A DNA stretch of 64,000 bases from Scybalousia_A sp964542225 (GTDB lineage Bacteria; Bacteroidota; Bacteroidia; Bacteroidales; P3). A model generated the notes under the pieces. That model saw only the letters and a program-made list of their open reading frames with translations. It was not told where the DNA came from and searched no databases. A program made the position numbers and the translations under genes. Shown piece after piece: positions 1-8,013 of this stretch (position 1 is the stretch's first letter; every line of letters starts with the position of its first letter). Where the stretch lies: the NCBI GenBank assembly GCA_964542225.1, contig CAZITO010000002.1:1-64000 (forward strand). The letters are read 5' to 3'.

Positions 1-319
1 AAAAAACCTCTCGAAAACGCTGAAAATGACCATTTTTGCCCGATTTTGACCCCTCGAAAAAGACTAACTTATTGATAATCAATAGTAGCACCCCTATTTT
101 TTACTTTTTACTACCCATTAATTAAATTTCTCAAAAAAATATTTTCAAGTTCGGCACCCATAGGGTGTTTTCGTAGGAGCAAAGCCATTACTTTTTATGG
201 GTTAGCATGGGCTTTTATGAGTTGTGATAAGTCAGCATAAGGGCATAGTCGTTATTTTTATCGGGTAGCATAAGATGAGGTGATGCAAAGCCTTTATTTT
301 TCAGCAAACGGATAAAAAA
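1..319. other. AT-rich intergenic stretch, no gene seen
   Basis: No convincing coding region, RNA gene or terminator is visible. The stretch is AT-rich and contains loosely repeated short words such as GGGTTAGCAT, GGGTAGCATAAG and GCAAAGCC. Similar words recur near 2340-2390, on the other side of the two leftward genes. It lies downstream of the leftward SGNH hydrolase gene. Confidence 0.5.
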
Positions 320-1540
320 TTATTGTTTGGGTAGATTATTATCTATTTCCGACCATAGAGCATTGTATATCAAATCGCCTGCAAGAATATAGCCGTTAGG
401 AGTCAAGTGTACCAAATCTCTTTGCATAAGGAGATTGTTTTGTAATTTTTTTGCGGAGTTGTACCCTCCCAAAACATTGTACAAATCAAAAACAGCACAA
501 TTTGTTTCCTTAGCCACTTGTTTTATTGTTTCTATTGCCTGAGGCATACGGGGGTTGATTTTTCTTCTGTGCCACCAGCATTCCGAAGGTGTGGTCAACA
601 AAATAGGTATATTGGGATAAATATTTCTTATTGTTGTTATCAAAGTTGTAAGTTCTTTGCCAAAATTACTCACTCCTCCAGCCTCGTAGGTATCATTGGT
701 TCCCAAAGAAATTATGATAAAATCAAAATTCAGTGATTTGATTTGAGAGGAAAATAATTTTGCATTTTTGTTATAATGAAAAGCACTTGCTCCGTTGGTT
801 CCAGTTACATTATAAACAACTCCTGCATTATCGTTTTGAAAATAAAAACCATAGACATAAAAATTCTCTGTTCCTTTTTTTTGTATTTCTATTTCCACAC
901 TACTTACATAGTCAGATAATACAAACTCAGTAAATCCCTCTTTCTTGTTATATATTTCTTGATAGGCTATATCGGTATTGTTTATTTTCAGGTTGTCATT
1001 TGGTTGTAGTGGACTGTGATAAACTCTAAATCTATTGAAATCATATTTAATTGGATTTCTATTGTTCACGTTTATAGTTATGGTTTCTTTGCTTTTGGCG
1101 GTATAAACAGTTGTTCCCCAAAGACCTTTGTTTTCCGCATCTGAGGAGGAGATGATATTTGTGCCTGTCCAATTTGGCGAAAAAGTAAGTTTGTAACTAT
1201 CAGGGGCTCCTTTTTTGTAGGGGGTAACCATACCTCTTGCACCTTCCAAACCAAAGAAAAAAGATTGAAAATTCTTTCTAATCTCACCAGACATAAGGTC
1301 TGCTTGCAAATGAGAATCGCCAATATGAAGAATATTCACTTGCTCTCTGCCCGATATTATCATAGAGCGAAATTTGTCAAAAAGAACATCAAACATCCTT
1401 TTGCTATTGCCGTAATAGACAATGGTATCACCTTTAAGATTTACAAAGGAATATTGTTTTGTTTTTACTTGTTGTCCAAAACAAACAAGATTTGACAATA
1501 AAACAATAAAGAACAATATGTTTGCAATGATTTTTTTCAT
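320..1540 (-). CDS. Secreted SGNH/GDSL-type hydrolase
   Basis: This 406-residue protein starts with a signal peptide (about residues 1-22, ending near CFGQ), so it should act outside the cytoplasm. Three SGNH-family blocks are visible: GDSH in the block ILHIGDSHLQAD near residue 75, GTND near residue 280 (IISLGTNDTYEA), and a C-terminal block with the catalytic Asp/His pair (DLVHLTPNGY). Family members remove acyl groups from polysaccharides, peptidoglycan or lipids; the substrate here cannot be told from sequence. The gene directly abuts the ABC ATPase gene upstream (stop and start adjacent), so the two are probably co-transcribed leftward. The fold assignment is fairly secure; the esterase substrate is unknown. 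Confidence 0.8.
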   Translation of the reverse strand: MKKIIANILFFIVLLSNLVCFGQQVKTKQYSFVNLKGDTIVYYGNSKRMFDVLFDKFRSMIISGREQVNILHIGDSHLQADLMSGEIRKNFQSFFFGLEGARGMVTPYKKGAPDSYKLTFSPNWTGTNIISSSDAENKGLWGTTVYTAKSKETITINVNNRNPIKYDFNRFRVYHSPLQPNDNLKINNTDIAYQEIYNKKEGFTEFVLSDYVSSVEIEIQKKGTENFYVYGFYFQNDNAGVVYNVTGTNGASAFHYNKNAKLFSSQIKSLNFDFIIISLGTNDTYEAGGVSNFGKELTTLITTIRNIYPNIPILLTTPSECWWHRRKINPRMPQAIETIKQVAKETNCAVFDLYNVLGGYNSAKKLQNNLLMQRDLVHLTPNGYILAGDLIYNALWSEIDNNLPKQ

Positions 1541-2278
1541 TTACATCCCTGAGGTTATCTCTCTGAATTTTTGTTCCAAAGTTTCTCCTTGCGCTAAGGC
1601 TTTGACACTGTCGTCTGCTACAAGTTTGCCATTGTTGATTATCACGGCACGAGAGCAAACCGCCTCCACTTCTTGCATAATGTGAGTAGATAAAATAACT
1701 GTCTTGTCTTTGCCAAGTCCTTTGATTAAAGAACGAATTTCAACCAATTGATTCGGGTCCAAACCTGTTGTAGGCTCATCCAAAATAAGAATTTTAGGAT
1801 TGTGCATTAAGGCTTGAGCAATACCTACTCTTTGTTTGTAACCCTTACTCAAGGCTCCTATTTTTTTCTTAACCTCTTTGGTAAGTCCCACTCTTTCTAT
1901 AATCTCGTCTACAATATTTTTTCTTTCTTTTCCTTTTATTCCATGCAAACCGGCTATAAATTCCAAGTTCTCCCTAACATAAAGTTCGTTATAAAGAGGA
2001 TTCTGTTCAGGCAAATAACCTATAAGGGAGCGTATTTTTTTGCTATCCTCATTAACATCATAGTTGCAAACTTTGACCTCACCCTTTGTGGCAGGAATAA
2101 AACAAGTTATGATTTTCATCATAGTACTTTTGCCCGCACCATTAGGTCCCAGCAATCCAACAATCTCCCTTTCATGCACAGCAAGAGTTACATTGTCCAA
2201 TGCTTTTTGTTGTCCATATTGTTTGGTAAGGTTTTTTATATCTATGCTTACAATGTTTTTATTTGTGGTTTCACTCAT
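1541..2278 (-). CDS. gldA: ABC transporter ATP-binding protein, GldA-like
   Basis: This 245-residue cytoplasmic ATPase carries Walker A GPNGAGKST (about residues 41-49), the Q-loop region YLPEQNPLY, the signature LSKGYKQR, Walker B ILILDEP and the H-loop STHIMQEVEA. The stretches IGYLPEQNPLY, YVRENLEF and TTGLDPNQLVEIR are typical of GldA, the ATPase of the Bacteroidota GldAFG ABC-2 transporter linked to gliding and surface export. The permease partners gldF and gldG are not adjacent, so the symbol rests on similarity alone. The downstream neighbour is a secreted SGNH hydrolase. It could instead serve another ABC-2 exporter. Confidence 0.75.
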   Translation of the reverse strand: MSETTNKNIVSIDIKNLTKQYGQQKALDNVTLAVHEREIVGLLGPNGAGKSTMMKIITCFIPATKGEVKVCNYDVNEDSKKIRSLIGYLPEQNPLYNELYVRENLEFIAGLHGIKGKERKNIVDEIIERVGLTKEVKKKIGALSKGYKQRVGIAQALMHNPKILILDEPTTGLDPNQLVEIRSLIKGLGKDKTVILSTHIMQEVEAVCSRAVIINNGKLVADDSVKALAQGETLEQKFREITSGM

Positions 2279-2476
2279 AATACTCTACTTGTTATAGGTT
2301 GCGAAATTACAAAATATTTTTATAACCGGATAAAATTTTTATGGGTTAAGACGGATTATAACAAGTCTACATGGAGGCAAAGCCTATGATAGATTGTCTG
2401 TTAAGTGTGCAACAACCTCAAGCGGTAGTCCGAGCCTAACTTATTAAAACTTATTTGATAGATAAATAGTGAAAAG

Positions 2477-2508
2477 TTTGCTTGATTGAAAAAAAAATAT
2501 TTACTTTG
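2477..2508 (+). promoter_or_regulatory. Probable promoter of the M16 peptidase gene
   Basis: TTTG at 2477-2480 is followed 21 nt later by TACTTTG (2502-2508), one base short of the Bacteroidota -7 consensus TAnnTTTG. The start codon lies about 50 nt downstream. The gene upstream is divergent, so a promoter is needed in this gap. Confidence 0.5.
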
Positions 2509-2561
2509 CATTTTAAATTTTGAAGAAAGAAAAAATAAAATAATAAAAAAACAATTACGCA

Positions 2562-5402
2562 ATGAAGTATAGAAGATTATTTACGCTTGGGCTTTGTTTG
2601 ATGCTTTGCTTAAGTGTTTTTGCTCAAGGTGGAAAGAAAGTAGACCTTAGCAAAGAAATTAAATTGGAAAGTACTGTACGTTATGGTAAGTTGGATAATG
2701 GTATGACCTACTACATCAAGGCAAATAAAATGCCCGAAAAACGTGCCGAGTTTCAAATCGCCGTTAATGCCGGCTCAATACTTGAAGAGGAAGACCAACT
2801 TGGTTTGGCTCACTTTACAGAGCACATGGGATTTAACGGTACAAAACAATTTCCCGGCAACGAGTTGATTAACGAGTTGCAGAAAAACGGTATCACTTTC
2901 GGTAGAGACAACAATGCTTATACCGCTTTTGACCAAACTGTTTATATGCTTACTCTTCCTACAGATAAGCCGGAGTTGTTCAACCTTGGACTTAGAGTTT
3001 TGGGAGGTTGGGCAAGCGGAATGCTTATGACCGACAGCCAAATAGATGACGAAAGAGGAGTTATTATAGAAGAGTGGCGTTTGGGTCAAGGTGCTCAAGA
3101 AAGAATGCGCCGCCAAACTTGGCCTATAATATTCAAAGGCAGCAGATACGCTGAGCGTTTGCCTATAGGTACAGTAGAGAATTTGCAAACATTCAAATAC
3201 AAATCCATTCGTGATTTTTATAAAAAATGGTACAGACCGGATAATCAGGCCTTGATTATTGTCGGTGATTTTGATGCTGACGAAATGGAGCAAAAGGTAA
3301 AGGATTATTTCGCTATGGATGTAAAACCAAGCACTCCTTTGGAAAGACCTGAATATGATATACCAAACAATGTTGAGCCTTTGATTGCCATTGCTACAGA
3401 TAAAGAAGCAACAAGCAATGCCATATCAATATTGTTTAAGCACCCTGCCATGCATATGAAGACGGTGGGAGATTTTCGCAATCAAGAACTTATGATTAAC
3501 CTTTATGAGAATATGCTTTCAAGCCGTTTCAATGAGCAATCTCAAAAGAAAGGTTGCCCTTATATGTACGCAATTTCGGGGTATGCTCCTACTTATCTTG
3601 CTCGTACCATGGGCGGTTACGTTATGAATGCCTCAGCAAAGGACGGCAAAGTGCTTGACGCATTAAAAGCCATTTTGGAAGAAAATCAAAGAGTGGTACA
3701 ACACGGATTCCTTCAATCAGAACTTGACCGTGCAAAAGAATCTGTTTTGGAAATGTATGAAAGAGCAAGCAAAGAGGCCAACAAGACATATAACTCAACT
3801 TGGGCATCAAGACTTGTTAGCAACTTCCTCGACGGCACACCTGTTCCGGGAGCAAGATGGGAGTACAGAACAGCAAAATCCCTTATAGATGATATAACTT
3901 TGGAAGAAATAAATGCTTTGGCTCCAAAATGGGTAACCAAAGAAAACATTGTTTGCGAGATACAAATGCCAGAGAGAAAAGGTTTGAAAGTGCCTACTGT
4001 TGCCGAAGTTCGCAAGATAATAGAAGGTGCTGACAAAATGAAAACAAAACCATACGTAGATACATACAAAGAGGTTCCTTTCTTTGCTTACGAAAATGAA
4101 ATAAAAGCGGGTAAAGTAAAGAGTGAAACAAAGAATGAGGAGTTTGGCTTTACCGAATGGACAATGTCAAACGGAGCAAAGGTTATTTTGAAACCTTCTA
4201 CTTTAAAAGACGATGAAATTCTTTTGTATTCTTGGTCAAACGGAGGTTCTTCTCTTTATTCTGACGATATGTTATTCAATGTACAGATGGCTGCCTCTAT
4301 TATAGACGGCTCTGGTATAGGCGAAATGAATAAAACCCAATTGCAAAAATTCCAAATGAAACATTCTTTTGGTACAGAACCTTATATAAGCAATCTTAGA
4401 GAGGGTATAAATGGTAATTGTTCTCCAAAAGACTTTGAATTGTTGTTGCAATACTTGTATATGTATTTTACTCATCCAAACAAAGACAAAGAAGTTTTGG
4501 ACGTAAGTGTAGAAAATTTGCGTTCTCAGTTAAAGACCATACAAAACAGCCCGGATGTAGCCTTTTCTGTACAATTGCAAAAGAGTATGTATCCTAACGA
4601 TAAGAGAAACATTGCCATACCTACAGAGAAACAAATCAATTCTTTGAATATAGACAAAATGTATAAAATATTTAGAGAAAGATTTGCAAGTGCTTCCGAC
4701 TTCACCTTTGAATTTGTGGGCAACTTTGATATCAATGAAATAAAACCTATGATAGAAAAATACATAGGAGGTATGCCATCCACAGGAAAAACAGAGGAAT
4801 GGAAAGATGTTGACCCTGAATTTGCCAAAGGACAGGTAAATGATGTAGTTTATAAAGGTACTGAGGACAAATCAACTCTTGCCATGACTATGAATAAACC
4901 ATTTATAAGTGGAGATAAAGAGCAACAAATCATAAACGTAATGGGGGAAATCTTACAAATAAGAGTAACCGAGAAAATACGTGAAGAGTTGGGTTCTGTT
5001 TATTCTCCTTACATTGGCGTATCTTATGAATTACAACCAAAGCCTGTATTTTCATTGATTGCTTATTATGGTTGCTCTCCTGAGAATGTGGAGAAAGTAA
5101 AAAATGCAACTTGGGAAATACTTGACGAAATGATAAACACCGGAGCAACAGAAGAAAATCTTGCCAAAGCGAAAGAGCAACTTATCAAAGGCAGAGAAAG
5201 TTCTTACTCTTCTTCCAACTCATTCTGGGGCAGTGTTATTCGCTCATCCTATATTTATGGAAGCCCTATAAAGAATATGGAAAAATATGCTGAGGTGGTT
5301 AACTCCGTAACAATAGACGATTTGAAATCGGCAGCGGCAAAATACTTGAAACATGATGAATTTGTAACAGTTACTTTGTTGCCGGAGTCTGCAAAGAAGT
5401 AA
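2562..5402 (+). CDS. Secreted M16 family zinc metallopeptidase (insulinase-like, two-domain)
   Basis: This 946-residue protein has a signal peptide (about residues 1-21, ending CLSVFAQ). The inverted zinc motif HxxEH is present as HFTEH at residues 84-88, and the downstream acidic block with E164 and E171 should supply the third zinc ligand. The length fits a tandem arrangement of two M16 halves, with the catalytic half first and a non-catalytic half from roughly residue 530. It should degrade peptides in the periplasm or at the cell surface. The gene stands alone, with its own promoter and a rho-independent terminator immediately downstream. No lesion is seen. Confidence 0.9.
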   Translation: MKYRRLFTLGLCLMLCLSVFAQGGKKVDLSKEIKLESTVRYGKLDNGMTYYIKANKMPEKRAEFQIAVNAGSILEEEDQLGLAHFTEHMGFNGTKQFPGNELINELQKNGITFGRDNNAYTAFDQTVYMLTLPTDKPELFNLGLRVLGGWASGMLMTDSQIDDERGVIIEEWRLGQGAQERMRRQTWPIIFKGSRYAERLPIGTVENLQTFKYKSIRDFYKKWYRPDNQALIIVGDFDADEMEQKVKDYFAMDVKPSTPLERPEYDIPNNVEPLIAIATDKEATSNAISILFKHPAMHMKTVGDFRNQELMINLYENMLSSRFNEQSQKKGCPYMYAISGYAPTYLARTMGGYVMNASAKDGKVLDALKAILEENQRVVQHGFLQSELDRAKESVLEMYERASKEANKTYNSTWASRLVSNFLDGTPVPGARWEYRTAKSLIDDITLEEINALAPKWVTKENIVCEIQMPERKGLKVPTVAEVRKIIEGADKMKTKPYVDTYKEVPFFAYENEIKAGKVKSETKNEEFGFTEWTMSNGAKVILKPSTLKDDEILLYSWSNGGSSLYSDDMLFNVQMAASIIDGSGIGEMNKTQLQKFQMKHSFGTEPYISNLREGINGNCSPKDFELLLQYLYMYFTHPNKDKEVLDVSVENLRSQLKTIQNSPDVAFSVQLQKSMYPNDKRNIAIPTEKQINSLNIDKMYKIFRERFASASDFTFEFVGNFDINEIKPMIEKYIGGMPSTGKTEEWKDVDPEFAKGQVNDVVYKGTEDKSTLAMTMNKPFISGDKEQQIINVMGEILQIRVTEKIREELGSVYSPYIGVSYELQPKPVFSLIAYYGCSPENVEKVKNATWEILDEMINTGATEENLAKAKEQLIKGRESSYSSSNSFWGSVIRSSYIYGSPIKNMEKYAEVVNSVTIDDLKSAAAKYLKHDEFVTVTLLPESAKK

Positions 5403-5432
5403 AGTTTTAATATTTTTTATAATTGATATTCT

Positions 5433-5475
5433 AATCGCACCCTTTCTTTAAAAAGATTGTGGTGCGATTTTTTTA
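5433..5475 (+). terminator. Rho-independent terminator after the M16 gene
   Basis: AATCGCACC (5433-5441) pairs perfectly with GGTGCGATT (5461-5469) and is followed by a run of T. It ends the M16 transcript and overlaps the earliest possible start of the next frame, so that gene is taken to begin at 5496. Confidence 0.85.
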
Positions 5476-5495
5476 TAAAAAAATATCCTTTTCTC

Positions 5496-6194
5496 ATGTT
5501 AGAGGTGATTAAAAATCTATTGTTTTCTGTCTTTTCTCTGATTTTTCCCAACAAATGTATTTTTTGCGGAAAGGTTATAGAGGAACATAAAGATGTATGT
5601 GAGCATTGCAACCGATTGTATCCCATAGCACATTTGGAGAAAGATGAGTTTTTTGTTCCCCTTATGCCATACGTGGAGGATGTTTTTGTATTGGCACATT
5701 ATAGATATACTTCGCAAGCAATACAACATTTTAAATTTCATAGACAAATAAATAAAGGTTTGAAATTGGCAAAATTGCTTTCCTCTCAAATACAAAAATA
5801 TGAGTGGGCTAATGATTTGGACTTTATTATAGCCGTGCCTTTACACAAAAAAGCAAAACGTCAAAGACAATTCAATCAATGCGAGATTTTGGCACAGGTT
5901 GTTTATAAGGATTTGAAACGGAATAATCCCAAATTGCAATTTTCCACCAACAACCTTTATAGAATAAATAACAACAAACCACAACATACATTGTACTCAA
6001 CGGAAAGATATGAAAATGTTAAAGACAATTTTGCTTTAAGAGATAGAGAGCAATTTAAAGACAAAAAAATTTTGATTATAGACGATGTTATTACGACTTG
6101 CTCTACCTTAAAGGCTTGTTGCATGGCTTTGAAAAAAGCGGATAATATTACCATCTATGCAGCCGCTCTTGCCACCGAGCGAATAAATATGTAA
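5496..6194 (+). CDS. comF: ComF family phosphoribosyltransferase-like protein
   Basis: The protein (232 residues from the ATG at 5496) has an N-terminal zinc-binding half with two CxxC pairs (CIFCGK and CEHCNR). It also has a C-terminal phosphoribosyltransferase fold with the PRPP loop ILIIDDVITTCSTL near the end. The block RQRQFNQCEILAQ is the family's R-x-R-G-F-N-Q-like region. ComF proteins take part in DNA uptake or transformation in some bacteria; that role is inferred here. An earlier in-frame start at 5457 lies inside the upstream terminator hairpin and is rejected. The gene has no obvious operon partner. Confidence 0.85.
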   Translation: MLEVIKNLLFSVFSLIFPNKCIFCGKVIEEHKDVCEHCNRLYPIAHLEKDEFFVPLMPYVEDVFVLAHYRYTSQAIQHFKFHRQINKGLKLAKLLSSQIQKYEWANDLDFIIAVPLHKKAKRQRQFNQCEILAQVVYKDLKRNNPKLQFSTNNLYRINNNKPQHTLYSTERYENVKDNFALRDREQFKDKKILIIDDVITTCSTLKACCMALKKADNITIYAAALATERINM

Positions 6195-6204
6195 CTTTTT
6201 TTTA

Positions 6205-6212
6205 TATCTTTG
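6205..6212 (+). promoter_or_regulatory. -7 promoter box TATCTTTG
   Basis: TATCTTTG is an exact match to the Bacteroidota -7 consensus. It lies about 70 nt before the structured leader that starts at 6281, which it would transcribe toward the disrupted R-M gene. No good TTTG is seen at the ideal upstream distance. Confidence 0.55.
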
Positions 6213-6280
6213 CAGATTGAAAAGAGTAATTGCAATAGTGCAGAAAATATAAGCATCAACTATTATTTCGCATTCAAAAT

Positions 6281-6456
6281 AAGCTTAGGAACCTTTCTTT
6301 TGAAAATAACGGAATAATAAAGAGCAGAGGGTTTTATAGTTTTAGGTAACTCCACATAAAGTTGAATTGCACCTGTTAAGGTGTGTATTTCTATATGTGG
6401 AGGGGTGTTTTCCTAAGCTTTACCCGAATGCGAGTGGAAATATCACACCTTTTTTA
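6281..6456 (+). promoter_or_regulatory. Structured leader with attenuator/riboswitch-like alternative stems
   Basis: Three nested perfect inverted repeats are visible: AAGCTTAGGA (6281-6290) with TCCTAAGCTT (6411-6420), CTCCACATA (6350-6358) with TATGTGGAG (6394-6402), and CACCT/AGGTG around a GTTA loop (6370-6383). A second, mutually exclusive hairpin uses GGTGTTTTCC (6404-6413) and GGAAATATCACACC (6436-6449), followed by TTTTTT. The 3' arm of the outer stem overlaps the 5' arm of this terminator, which is the usual design of a transcriptional attenuator. I do not recognise the class. The first gene downstream is the truncated EcoRI-type methylase at 6502. Confidence 0.55.
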
Positions 6457-6501
6457 TTCCAAGTAGTGATTGATAGTTTGTGCAGGAAACTATTAATCAT
6501 T

Positions 6502-6882
6502 ATGTCAAATAGTAAAAGTTTAAACAATGCAAGAAAACAAAAGAAGGATGAGTTTTATACTCAGTTGGTGGATATAGAAAATGAGTTAAAACATTATAGG
6601 CAACACTTTAAGGGAAAGGTTGTTTTGTGTAATTGCGACGACCCGAGAGTGAGTAATTTCTTTAAATTTTTCACTTTGAATTTTGAGTTTTTGGACTTGA
6701 AAAAACTTATTACAACTTGTTATAAAAATCAAAACGTACCTTTTGAAATAATTGACGGACAACAAAGAACAATAAGTATTTGTCAGTTTGCCAATAGTGA
6801 ATTTGCCTTTGATTTCAAATATTTTCACAATCTAAACAAAGACGAAAAAGAAAAATTTCTTTCCTACAAACTTATGGTTTAT
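6502..6882 (+). pseudogene. Chimeric remnant: EcoRI-type methylase N-terminus fused to DUF262 fragment, cut by the mobile element
   Basis: The first 78 residues or so (MSNSKSLNNARKQKKDEFYT, later VVLCNCDDPRVSNFF and KLITTCYKNQN) look like the start of an EcoRI-family adenine methyltransferase. They run without a break into a DUF262 (GmrSD N-domain type) segment containing IDGQQRTISIC. The methylase core and the first part of DUF262 are missing, which points to an in-frame deletion that joined two neighbouring genes. The frame then meets the element junction: codon TAT at 6880-6882 is followed by element DNA and reads on only to a stop at 6909. The remainder of the DUF262/HNH gene lies at 41994-42717. 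Both functions should be lost. Confidence 0.8.
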
Positions 6883-6887
6883 TTTTG
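6879..6887. repeat. Left attachment site, TTATTTTTG
   Basis: TTATTTTTG here and TTATGTTTG at 41994-42002 form a 9-bp direct repeat with one mismatch, sharing the core TAnnTTTG. This resembles the GTANNTTTGC core used by CTnDOT-type integrases, in which the NN positions may differ. The site sits in codon phase with its partner at the right end. Confidence 0.75.
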
Positions 6888-7016
6888 GAATAATCTCGTA
6901 ATCCGCTAAGAATAAAAAGTTTATGCGGAAAGTTTAAGAACGAGGTAATGAGTTGGCAACTGTTCTGATTTCTACATACTTGCATGATTTGCATTGATGT
7001 ACAACTCATCTTGGAA

Positions 7017-7047
7017 CAAAGGTACAACTTTTTTATGAACGAGCAAA
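7017..7047 (-). promoter_or_regulatory. Outward-facing promoter at the left end of the element
   Basis: On the minus strand TTTG (7047-7044), a 19-nt spacer and TACCTTTG (7024-7017) match the Bacteroidota consensus exactly. Transcription would begin near 7010 and run left out of the element. An ATG at 7009 opens a 45-codon frame (MSCTSMQIMQV...) that crosses the junction and stops at 6872. It may be a tiny gene that is complete only in the excised circle, or the frame may be chance. Confidence 0.6.
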
Positions 7048-7125
7048 AAGGTGGTGCATTTTTCATTATTGCAGGGTAATATTTGAATTTGGTCTATCGT
7101 CAATCTGCGATATTATGAGTTTTCT

Positions 7126-7382
7126 GATTTCGTCATTCGCCCCTTTCCTTTGCTCGTCTGCGAAGGTAGTACAATAGCCCTTGAAAGTTGAAAGGTCGAG
7201 CGGCAAGCCGTTTCGGTCTGAATCTTCCTCCTACGAAGAGTATTCAGCCCGAAAACCTTTCCCCTTTCAATGTCTGTACTCAGAAATGCAGACGGCAACG
7301 GAAATGAACGACTGACGAAAATGTAGATAAAGATAAACTGACAGCATACAAAAGGGTTCTTACATTGATAACCCATTTGTAT
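7126..7382. repeat. Structured non-coding element, copy A
   Basis: This segment is roughly 80 percent identical to 24781-25041 by eye. Both copies keep a long imperfect hairpin: TTGAAAGTTGAAAGG pairs with CCTTTCCCCTTTCAA, and TTTCGG-x-CTGAAT with ATTCAGCCCGAAA. They also keep a second stem near the right end (ATACAAA/TTTGTAT plus GGGTT/AACCC here). The second stem differs in sequence but still pairs, which argues for selection on structure. Copy A is joined abruptly to the invertase remnant at about 7379. The function is unknown. Confidence 0.65.
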
Positions 7383-7738
7383 ATCCGTTGGGAGAAATTT
7401 ATGCAGGAGATTGTGGAGAAGTATGAGATGGTTATTACAGCCCATATTTGTTACCTATTCTCAAATATCCATATGATAGGAGCCAATATAAGAATATGCT
7501 TTATCGTACTAACAAATCGCTGAAAGAGATTGCTAAAATGGTTGGGCTATCCATTCCCTTAACTCTATATGTCGCCCGTCATTCGTGGGCGAGCATTGCC
7601 AAGAGTAAGAACATTCCTATTTCGGTTATCAGCGAGGGAATGGGACACGACTCGGAGATGACTACACGAATCTATTTGGCTTCGTTGGATAATGCAGTAG
7701 TCGATAGAGCAAATGCTCAGATATTAAAGGATTTGTAG
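7379..7738 (+). pseudogene. 3' remnant of a Bacteroides-type DNA invertase
   Basis: From ATCCGTTGGGAGAAA at about 7379 onward the DNA follows the 3' third of the intact invertase gene at 30691-31887. One base is missing near 7425, which shifts the frame. The last 96 residues are open and nearly identical to the intact copy, including YVARHSWAS, GMGHDSE and the presumed nucleophile Tyr in IYLASLDN. The N-terminal two thirds are gone, so no active recombinase can be made. The remnant stands directly before the 193-bp invertible segment, the same arrangement as in the intact cassette. Confidence 0.85.
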
Positions 7739-7765
7739 GAAGTGAAGATGTTAGCAAAATTAAGG

Positions 7766-7958
7766 TTCTCTTGATAAGAGACGCTTTCTTTTGTGCAAAA
7801 TTACGTAAAATAAAGCAAATGACACCATCTTGAATCCAATAAAAAGGTTGGTAGCCACATAATTACAAGAGGTTGTTTAGCAAATAATGGATAGAAAAAT
7901 AAATTTTAGACTGATAATCAACCCATTCCAAGATTGATAGTATCTCTTATCAAGAGAA
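7766..7958. promoter_or_regulatory. Invertible promoter segment 1 (inverton)
   Basis: Perfect 16-bp inverted repeats TTCTCTTGATAAGAGA (7766-7781) and TCTCTTATCAAGAGAA (7943-7958) flank 161 bp between an invertase remnant and the PLD-helicase/methylase genes. The total length of 193 bp equals that of the second segment at 31916-32108, and the interiors are clearly related. The only good -7 box inside is TAATTTTG on the minus strand (7803-7796), reading away from the downstream genes, so the orientation shown looks OFF. No convincing -33 box lies at the usual spacing, so the promoter itself is less certain than the inverted repeat. Confidence 0.8.
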
Positions 7959-8013
7959 ACCCAATAGTGAGGTATTCTCTTTTGTTAGGAGAGGCTTTGT
8001 ATTGCGTAGAATT

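Noticed and set aside
1814..2389. 191-codon plus-strand frame
   Set aside because: It is antisense to the clearly conserved gldA-like gene and shows no family features.
5457..5495. Earlier start for the comF-like gene
   Set aside because: The extra codons overlap the 3' arm of the terminator for the preceding gene; the ATG at 5496 is preferred.
7113..7445. 110-codon minus-strand frame across structured element copy A
   Set aside because: The region is conserved as inverted repeats in a second copy at 24781-25041 where no corresponding frame is kept; structure explains the conservation better.
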